Positions 59,801 to 64,000 of a stretch of DNA of 64,000 nucleotides are shown here, one piece after another. A program made the translations under genes and the position numbers. Origin of the DNA: Echinostoma caproni (lineage: Eukaryota; Platyhelminthes; Trematoda; Plagiorchiida; Echinostomatidae); contig UZAN01039461.1 of the NCBI GenBank assembly GCA_900618425.1, forward strand, positions 103,973-167,972, read 5' to 3'. Position 1 is the first letter of the stretch. Each line of letters begins with the position of its first letter. The notes beneath the pieces are model-generated. The model searched no databases, was not told where the DNA came from, and saw only the letters and a list, made by a program, of their open reading frames with translations.

Positions 59801-61764
59801 TTGGGATGGTAATTTTGAATGGCTAGTGCCTCGACGTATTTCAGAACCTTGGTGTTGTTTGTGTTGTGGAGGATTCTGAACGCGTCGCGCAGCATGATAC
59901 CGTGTTTCATTTTGACCAGGTTTTGTACGACCGACGAAATGAGTTTCCTACGAGCAATTGATGACCTCATACTTCCGAATTTCCCGCTCATCGTTTTTCT
60001 GTTGGTAAGGTTGGGTTATTTGACGAGAAAACTTCGGAATTGCTAAGATTGTCTGACAGTTAAGAACGTCATTTAATTATCCTGGTTTATTCATACTCAT
60101 TTCATTTTCTTATTCTGTCTAGAAGTCATACAGCTCTTGCTCAAAATAAGACTCACTATGTCATCTCTATCCTTTTCATGTGTAATGCATTGATCTCATG
60201 TAATTATTATTGAAAAATACTTAGAGCTGGTTAAATTTAAATATAGGGAAACCAAATCTGAGGCCTAAATCTCCGAGTTCTTTTATGAGTTCTTCCGAAA
60301 GTATCTCTTCCACATTTGGTGGGATTTGACTTGAACGCAACCAATCAGGTGTTCTAACATAGTGAAGAAGTTTGCTCACTTATTATGAATCGATGAGGAG
60401 AACGGATGATGCAACCTACCCGTGATCCTTTTGATGGTTAGACTCTAGGCTAATTGTGTATCTATACATTTCTGAAAATTTCCACATAATTATGTAGTTA
60501 ATTGCTTCACTGACAAGGTCAATTTACAACAATTTTGACATAGTTTTGCTTGATTTCTTAAATTTGCATCAACAACTGTGGTGTAACATGCGGAACATTA
60601 TTCCATTTGGGTGTGCACGAAGCTACTAGTAGCCGGATTTCATGTGACTAGTATCTTCCCACCGATTTTTGGATCCCTGTCTCTCTGTGGCATTCCCGGG
60701 CATTGCGTTGGATAGACTGAGTGTTGGTTATTGAAGATGAAGCTTTCCCAGCTAAATTTCCCTATACATTCTGGATAGAATTATAGCGATGTTTGCGAAT
60801 AATCTATGTATGACTAACTCTCTCCTTCCGATAAAACTTACTTAGATTTCACTGTGTAACTGCAATGCGACAAGTCATGCACCTCCCCCACCCTGCGCAT
60901 TTACGGGTTCTTATTTTGTATCGTGTTTAATTTTTCTCGAAAAAATGTTGTACAACGAGTACACGTTGTTCGTTCACATAACAATACTAAACAAGGAGTC
61001 TATGGAATAACAAATCACATATTCTCCAGTTTATCTCATACTTGTGTGTGAGTTGCTGTATGGAATAGGCTTACAGCGGTTAGAAATGATCATCCACTAA
61101 ACGTCACCTTGCAGTAGAATTTTCACTCCTATTTCCTCAAAGATACTTTGCAGAAGAATCAAACTTCAATTGCTAAGTCATCAGGGCTCAATGTCATTTT
61201 CAACAACAACCTTTTCCTTTGAGGGACTAAGGTTTAAAACCATAAGTCAGCATATCATAATGCTCAAATGTTGATTTCCACTGAGAGTTCAAATTTCGTT
61301 TGACGCTCTCTGAGTGTATCGTGGACAGGATGAATGATTTATTTAACATTTCTTGGTTTTCAGTTTGGTTGGATAAAAGTCTTCTTGTTTACTGCATGTA
61401 CAGTCCAGTTTACGCAATATTAAATTTTACATTTATACGAATAGAACTTAATGGATTTGTTCTTTCAAAATCATTCTTTTATACCTGCCAAAACCAGGTG
61501 AGAATGCTCAACTGGCTTATTGGTTAACCGGCCAGGACGCAGATTTCTTTCAAGTCAATGAGAAAAATGGTCAGGTGAGTGTACGTCGTCTACTGGACCG
61601 TGAATCCCGTGATCTACTCACATTCCAAATTCACTGCACGGACCACGGGTCCCCGGCACTGAACGCAAGTGCGGAGGTAATTGTGGCTGTTACAGATGTG
61701 AATGATAATGCTCCGGAAATCCCCGAACATATAGAATTCTCAGTCATGGAGAACCACACTGCTG
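20159..61764 (+). CDS. Protocadherin-like adhesion receptor, 5' part of gene (six coding exons, 3' end outside window)
   Basis: This is a type I membrane cadherin ectodomain, expected to act in calcium-dependent cell-cell adhesion at the cell surface. In order the exons give: signal peptide; EC1 ending DINDNAP; EC2 with LSEN, LDRE and DANDNSP; EC3 ending DENDHSP; EC4 ending DVNDERP; EC5 with LLDRE and DVNDNAP; and the first strand of EC6 (FSVMENHTAG). The DxD, LDRE and DxNDxxP calcium-ligand motifs are those of the cadherin superfamily. The RIDRDQLC block in EC1 resembles the RIDREELC style of protocadherins. Exon junctions join without frame conflict (phases 0, 0, 0, 2, 1, then 1 into the missing exon), except that exon 3 has a problem at the N in 35957. 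The ectodomain is cut by long introns, unlike the single large ectodomain exon of vertebrate clustered protocadherins. No transmembrane or cytoplasmic part is in the window. Family is confident; the exact orthologue is not. Confidence 0.93.
21220..21295 (+). repeat. tRNA-like SINE head
   Basis: A 76-nt tRNA-like unit. CTGGGTGGTG at the left nearly pairs with CACCAACCCAG at the right, and a box-B-like GGGTTCCAACCC lies at about 21268-21279. It shares GGTGGTGG, ATCACCT and the terminal CACCA layout with the head at 39561-39630, so the two are probably one SINE family. No functional tRNA is claimed. Confidence 0.45.
24681..24782 (+). repeat. Dispersed repeat, copy A
   Basis: About 100 nt matching 49681-49782 in the same orientation with scattered substitutions. 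Shared blocks include AGATCGTTA, TTCCCCAC, AAATGCGAT, GAAATGTTT and the right end GCACTGGACAGCT. Similarity fades on both sides. The family is unknown. Confidence 0.7.
26329..26348. repeat. (AG)n-rich microsatellite
   Basis: Short purine tract of AG dinucleotides with one C interruption, inside intron 1. Confidence 0.8.
29502..30073. other. Assembly gap, 572 N
   Basis: All bases are N. Just left of it is a small palindrome (GTGTCAC, CAAGAT, GTGACAC), which may mark the edge of a repeat that the assembler could not resolve. The exon 1 to exon 2 junction does not require any coding sequence here, because both sides are phase 0 and EC1 to EC2 is continuous. Confidence 0.98.
32413..32952 (+). 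CDS. Protocadherin coding exon 2: EC2 and first strand of EC3
   Basis: The exon has 180 codons, phase 0 at both ends, with acceptor AATCAG and donor CAG|GTGAGA. Counting from the start codon, the protein has LSEN at 250-253, DADLGTNG at 267-274, LDRE at 360-363, AYDGGSPA at 374-381 and DANDNSP at 394-400. VELREN then begins EC3. EC2 carries a long insert (about residues 285-345) rich in Asp, Glu, Ser and Asn, which makes it about 150 residues instead of the usual 110. Because the exon is a multiple of three, skipping it would delete EC2 and keep the frame. Confidence 0.93.
32953..35866 (+). other. Intron 2 (about 2.9 kb)
   Basis: Donor GTGAGA and acceptor CCGTTGCAG, phase 0. It holds one perfect hairpin (34497-34525). 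The less AT-rich part at 35460-35810 has short open frames on both strands without known motifs. No other feature was seen. Confidence 0.8.
34497..34525. repeat. Perfect 10-bp inverted repeat, 9-nt loop
   Basis: AGGGTTCAAA (34497-34506) pairs with TTTGAACCCT (34516-34525). The arms resemble a tRNA box B (GGTTCAAA) read on both strands, so it may be a rearranged SINE scrap. That is a guess. Confidence 0.5.
35867..35991 (+). CDS. Protocadherin coding exon 3: middle of EC3, interrupted by an unresolved base
   Basis: From the acceptor the frame reads VVATDADEGMNARIKYRF to FVRLF, continuing directly from PVIQ at the end of exon 2 and carrying the DxD calcium motif. An N stands at 35957. Beyond it, the frame two bases on reads WEIDYEIHKK and ends in phase 0 at AAG|GTTCGT. 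That matches the phase of exon 4 and places an LDYE/LDRE-like motif where EC3 needs it. The original frame would instead leave two extra bases at this donor. The expected F.L/TG.L stretch is missing, so bases were probably lost at the N. The 3' boundary depends on this reading. Confidence 0.75.
35992..37930 (+). other. Intron 3 (about 1.9 kb)
   Basis: Donor GTTCGT (non-canonical after +3) and acceptor GCCGCGCAG. No repeat or gene was recognised inside. No extra exon is needed if the N in exon 3 accounts for the missing EC3 residues. Confidence 0.65.
37931..38283 (+). CDS. Protocadherin coding exon 4: end of EC3 and most of EC4
   Basis: The exon has 117 codons plus two bases (phase 2) and ends CAT|GTAAGT. 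IILTVEAVDSGTLP gives the late strands of EC3, and DENDHSP closes it. EC4 starts with YALVPENEKPG and carries the calcium motif DQDSGENG. It is followed by a longer than usual loop (about KWRF to NPLN) before FKLQQ. Read past the donor, the frame stops at once (ATG TAA), which supports the splice. Confidence 0.92.
38849..38901. repeat. (ATT)n microsatellite
   Basis: About 17 tandem ATT units with one C interruption, in intron 4. It is expected to be length-polymorphic. Confidence 0.95.
39561..39752 (+). repeat. tRNA-derived SINE, best preserved copy
   Basis: The 70-nt head (39561-39630) is closed by a perfect 11-bp terminal pairing, GGCGGTGGTGG with CCACCACCGCC. It has a box-A-like GGCCCGGTGGTAACTG and a box B, GTTCAAATCC, at 39608-39617. 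A body of about 90 nt follows and the element ends in a short (GAAAT)n-type tail. That is the plan of a tRNA-headed SINE transcribed by RNA polymerase III. The terminal stem is longer than a tRNA acceptor stem, so it is not called a tRNA gene. Confidence 0.65.
42391..42555 (+). pseudogene. Exon-like segment with an LRR C-terminal-cap-like motif
   Basis: Acceptor CTATTTTTAG at 42390 and donor-like CTGG|GTGAGC at 42556 bound a 165-nt open segment. It contains IVDLIEGNALNCGCREL, reminiscent of the leucine-rich-repeat C-cap (L..L.GN...C.C). Its phase does not fit intron 4: entry from exon 4 would hit TAG within about a dozen codons. It is therefore not part of the protocadherin. It could be a captured or decayed exon of another gene, and the motif match may be fortuitous. 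Confidence 0.2.
43220..44093. mobile_element. Element with long inverted arms (about 200 bp each), non-autonomous
   Basis: Bases 43220-43425 and 43900-44093 are near-identical reverse complements around a unique centre of about 475 bp. Outer ends read CACACAAAATTGG and CCAAATTTGTGTG. The arms share long blocks such as CAACGATGTCTCCGGTTGTC, and the left arm has an insertion of about 12 nt. Translations of the arms give the same peptide (MTTGDIV, then FKSLLRN) on opposite strands, only as a by-product of the palindrome. No transposase frame lies in the centre and no clear target-site duplication is seen. It could be a foldback/MITE-type transposon or a head-to-head insertion of a repeat. Confidence 0.7.
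44662..44940 (+). repeat. tRNA-derived SINE
   Basis: The head begins GGTGGTGGTCGCGCAGTTG and carries a strong box B, GGTTCGAGCC, at 44723-44732, then CCACCGCCAC. The body includes the palindromes GGGGTTAACCCC and CACACCTAGGTGTG, and the copy ends AATAAAAAAAC. An N lies inside at 44834. The GGTGGTGG start and C-rich close link its head to the copies at 21220 and 39561. The body differs, so it may be a second subfamily. Confidence 0.6.
48790..48820. repeat. (TATCT/TTATC)n short tandem repeat
   Basis: A run of imperfect TTATC units in intron 4. Confidence 0.7.
49681..49782 (+). repeat. Dispersed repeat, copy B
   Basis: Partner of 24681-24782 in the same orientation, about 25 kb away. It is part of a short open frame, but the match to copy A is not codon-patterned as far as can be seen. 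Confidence 0.7.
51318..51559 (+). CDS. Protocadherin coding exon 5: end of EC4 and first third of EC5
   Basis: The exon has 242 nt, enters in phase 2 (AT from exon 4 plus G makes Met) and leaves in phase 1 at GAAG|GTAAAT. It reads YKLTTASMFDRELTARI, where FDRE stands for LDRE, then SDFGQPPRNTTG with a possible N-glycosylation site (NTT), and DVNDERP at the end of EC4. EC5 begins SVREDTALSTPV and ends with the DEDEG calcium motif. The last Pro-containing motif has Glu-Arg instead of Asn-Ala, which is tolerated in cadherins. Confidence 0.93.
52981..53050 (-). repeat. tRNA-like unit with strong pol III boxes, SINE head or tRNA pseudogene
   Basis: Read on the minus strand it has box A TGGCCGAGTGGG (53043-53032) and box B GGTTCGATCCC (52998-52988), both close to consensus, at tRNA spacing. 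The acceptor ends (TGCCCGG and TTAGGG) do not pair properly and the cloverleaf is incomplete, so an intact tRNA gene is not supported. Confidence 0.55.
53285..53750 (-). mobile_element. Penelope-like retroelement fragment with GIY-YIG endonuclease domain
   Basis: On the minus strand, from 53750 downwards, the order is an RT C-terminal stretch (NPFQGDKI, then ENTFHAAKLFVVF) and the GIY-YIG core (VYLFACSCGATYIGRKFRR, then SAVVSNLVECDHTVN). After an in-frame TAA at 53359-53361, a weak tail LATDEVLASH...LCTQ remains. The order RT, GIY-YIG, C-terminal cap is diagnostic of Penelope-like elements. A frameshift separates the RT tail from the endonuclease frame, and stops interrupt both ends, so it is dead. 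The longest frame, 53673-53359, is 104 codons. Confidence 0.82.
57115..57179. repeat. (CTA)n microsatellite
   Basis: About 21 imperfect CTA/ACT units with CAT and CTG interruptions, in intron 5. Confidence 0.95.
59752..59991 (-). mobile_element. Penelope-like retroelement C-terminal fragment
   Basis: A minus-strand frame of 79 codons ending ALAIQNYHPKLCKQ then LALPW and a stop. SSVVQNLVKMKHGIMLRDAF matches the late GIY-YIG region (S.I..HL..GH....AF), and the C-terminal LPW-stop is the usual end of these proteins. The front of the endonuclease, including CSCG..YIGR, is absent, so the copy is 5'-truncated. It lies about 6 kb from the other fragment in the same orientation but keeps a different, better preserved end. 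Confidence 0.72.
61498..61764 (+). CDS. Protocadherin coding exon 6: rest of EC5 and first strand of EC6
   Basis: The exon has 267 nt (89 codons), phase 1 in and phase 1 out, with donor GCTG|GTAAGT. It completes the calcium motif DEDEGENAQ, then gives FFQVNEKNGQVSV, LLDRESRDLLTF, DHGSPALNAS (with a potential NAS glycosylation site) and DVNDNAP to close EC5. FSVMENHTAG opens EC6. A perfect donor-like CAG|GTGAGT lies inside at 61574-61580, and the exon itself starts GTGAG right after the acceptor. Being frame-neutral, it could be skipped without a frameshift. Confidence 0.93.
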
Positions 61765-64000
61765 GTAAGTTAAATGTGTCTGTATCCATCCTTTTGGCTT
61801 TAAGTTCACTCTGTAGTTCGAATACTGAATAGTTCTGGACACATGGTAGTAGAATACTTAGCCTTGTGCTCTTAGGATATCCTGTGATCGATCTAGAAAT
61901 TTCTAAGCCTTTATAAAGTAAAGCATTTGTGATATTTAACAAAAAGTAAAACAAATAGTATTAGCTTAATAGACTGAGCTGTCACACCATATTGCTGAGA
62001 AACGTAGCAGGTCATAGTCTTATGGTGCTACAAGTTGTTCTCAGCTCTGCNTGCCAGAGGAAATAAATCTACAAGGGAATCACATAGATTTGAAACGAAG
62101 AGTGATGTCGGTCATTATCTTCAAAAGCATTGTTCTTTCAAGGTGGAGAATGTTTGACGAGAATGCTCATTAGCTCTCACCTAAACAGTCCGCTTGCAGG
62201 CGATGTGATTATAACACACTGGCGTAAAGTGCGGTTGTCTTTGATTGTGATACCGGCAAAGATTACAAGAGAAAAATACAGGAAATGACATCAAAAACAG
62301 GAGCAAACAAAACGGGAAATGAGCATTAGGGACATTATACATATATACATACAAATAAGTAGATACATATATAACACCAATATTTACAGATATGGCGCCA
62401 AATCACCATGGGTGAATGAAAAATATATAGGTACAAAAGCGGGGGAAATAAAGCAGTTAACTTCGGGGAGTAACAATTATTTTTGTTTGTTTATTACACA
62501 CCATTTTGAGGTTTCTTTTCGTTTTTTTTATTTTTGGGATTGCAGACAAGAGAGGGTGCATTCGCATCACTGAATTCGGTTCGATGCCATATCCTGCAGT
62601 GTCTCCTCAATCGTGAAACGGAAACCAAATATTGCACTCATGTTGAAAATAGTCGATATGTGCATAGACTAAGTAAGATCGAAGGACAATGGTAATACAA
62701 GGTTATTGACACTGTTTTGGACCCTAATTTGTTATTATAATTTCTGTGAATCAATATTCCGGGATATTTGTTGGATGTGGTGGATCATGTGTATTCTTAG
62801 CTGAGATTTAAGTTAATATCCTTGCAAACGTGCTGTGATACAATACGATACCTTACAGCTCCAGCTAGTTAGTAATGCTTTCCGACCAGCGGGTGCACAT
62901 TGGACCACATCATGACGAGTGTCAATGTATTCTTTGCTTAGCATTGATGCTTATCAACTGAACAGTTAGATCAACACCGTTTTAAGTGATCAATGGCTTT
63001 GGCCATTGATTTCTCACGGAAGATGACCTTCATAGGATCGGAGGATTACGTGAAAATGCACCTCTCAAACGACAAGGTGAGTGGATTCTTGGGGATACAG
63101 GTTCTTTGAGCATAATGAGCAAGCCGATTACAAAACAAAAAATGTATTAAAAAGCGCAACAAGTGTAAAAATATTCAAAGGCCTCACTGAAACAACAGTC
63201 TTACCATCCAGTGAAAGTATGTGACGTTTTAGGGTATGGAAGTTTGAGCAATGGATTACTATCGAAGTGTATCCATGTTGTATAAAAGATTTATTGTAAA
63301 ACCGAAAACCTTGTGCTGAGATTGAAATGATCGTGTTCATCCACTTGAGTGATGGATTAGTTTGGTTACATAACTACTAGTGAACCCGATGTGAGAAAAA
63401 TGCAAAAAGCTTTTATTTTACATCTGAATGAAAGAAACATTGCAAGTGATAGCCATCTTTATCGCATAGAAACGTTGTTGAATTAAGAAACGTATTTACC
63501 TTTGGACTTGAAGTGGCAAACCACATTAGACCCGGATACACGGAACACTTTCAAACCAACGATAGCGACGAAAAATTCGACAAGTTGTAGTCCTGTGTGA
63601 ATAAGTTTAAGCTTCGAACCTAGTAGAAGACTGTGGTAACTTTATTGTGATGAAACGCACCTGTTTTCAAACAAATGAAACATTGAATCGCTTAAATTTG
63701 GTGCAAGTATAGTTATGCCAATGAGGACAGCAACAGTGGTGGAGGAGAGCTAAACAACAATAATTATTGGATGTTGATGATACTGACAATCTAAAATGCT
63801 GGTTGGGAAGACAATGCAGAGTTTGGCGAATCCGTGGCAGATCATGAAAGGGAACTGAAGCAACCGCTACGGGAAAAGCGAGTTATAATTGAGACAAACG
63901 ATTATCTAACGGTTTTTTTCGCCCATTGCCTCATGTGAACTTAGTTATCGTACAGCATGATGCCACTCTTCAGGAACAATATTTCATGTAAAACAAGAAA
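61765..64000 (+). other. Start of intron 6, runs off the window
   Basis: No further EC6 exon could be supported. A single N lies at 62051. One exon-like stretch after an acceptor at 62545 is discussed in the findings, but its phase is wrong. The rest is AT-rich with nothing recognised. Confidence 0.6.

Larger units (their letters stand above)
51560..61497 (+). other. Intron 5 (about 9.9 kb)
   Basis: Donor GTAAAT and acceptor AAAACCAG, phase 1. The tract before this acceptor is only mildly pyrimidine-rich. It holds a minus-strand SINE-like unit, two minus-strand Penelope-like fragments and a (CTA)n microsatellite. Open frames at 58699-59058 (+) and elsewhere show no recognisable domain. Confidence 0.8.

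Overview
The window is eukaryotic. It carries the 5' part of one very large, intron-rich gene on the + strand, set in repeat-rich non-coding DNA. The gene encodes a protocadherin-type cell-adhesion receptor. Its first coding exon has a signal peptide. Six coding exons (20159-20887, 32413-32952, 35867-35991, 37931-38283, 51318-51559, 61498-61764) give cadherin repeats EC1 to EC5 and the first strand of EC6. Introns of about 11.5, 2.9, 1.9, 13.0 and 9.9 kb separate them, and their phases agree at every junction except around a single unresolved base at 35957. The remaining ectodomain, transmembrane segment and cytoplasmic tail lie beyond base 64000.

Organism: no ribosomal or mitochondrial marker is present, so this is inference. 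Moderately AT-rich DNA, kilobase introns, a CR1/Jockey-type non-LTR relic, Penelope-like (GIY-YIG) relics and tRNA-derived SINEs together suit an invertebrate with a repeat-laden genome. A parasitic flatworm (digenean fluke) is the best guess. Nothing bacterial, viral or CRISPR-like was seen.

Layout: 1-16.7 kb holds no confident gene, only two exon-like open segments near the left edge, an assembly gap and some hairpins. 16.7-18.0 kb holds a broken reverse-transcriptase relic followed by a SINE. 20.0-20.16 kb is the 5' leader, with two candidate splice acceptors and two upstream mini-ORFs. 20.16-61.76 kb is the protocadherin gene. Its introns hold SINEs (21.2, 39.6, 44.7 and 53.0 kb), a long inverted-repeat element (43.2-44.1 kb), two minus-strand Penelope-like fragments (53.3-53.7 and 59.8-60.0 kb), a dispersed repeat pair (24.7 and 49.7 kb), microsatellites and a 572-base gap. 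From 61.77 kb to the end is the start of intron 6.

The most useful observations are these. (1) The lone N in exon 3 most likely hides missing sequence, because the cadherin frame resumes in a different frame after it. (2) The 5' leader offers an acceptor only 8 nt before the ATG, and using it would remove both upstream mini-ORFs. (3) There is an approximately 0.87-kb element with long inverted arms. (4) Three internal exons begin with GT directly after the acceptor AG, and exon 6 also contains a strong internal donor-like site. I found no convincing wholly new biological system.
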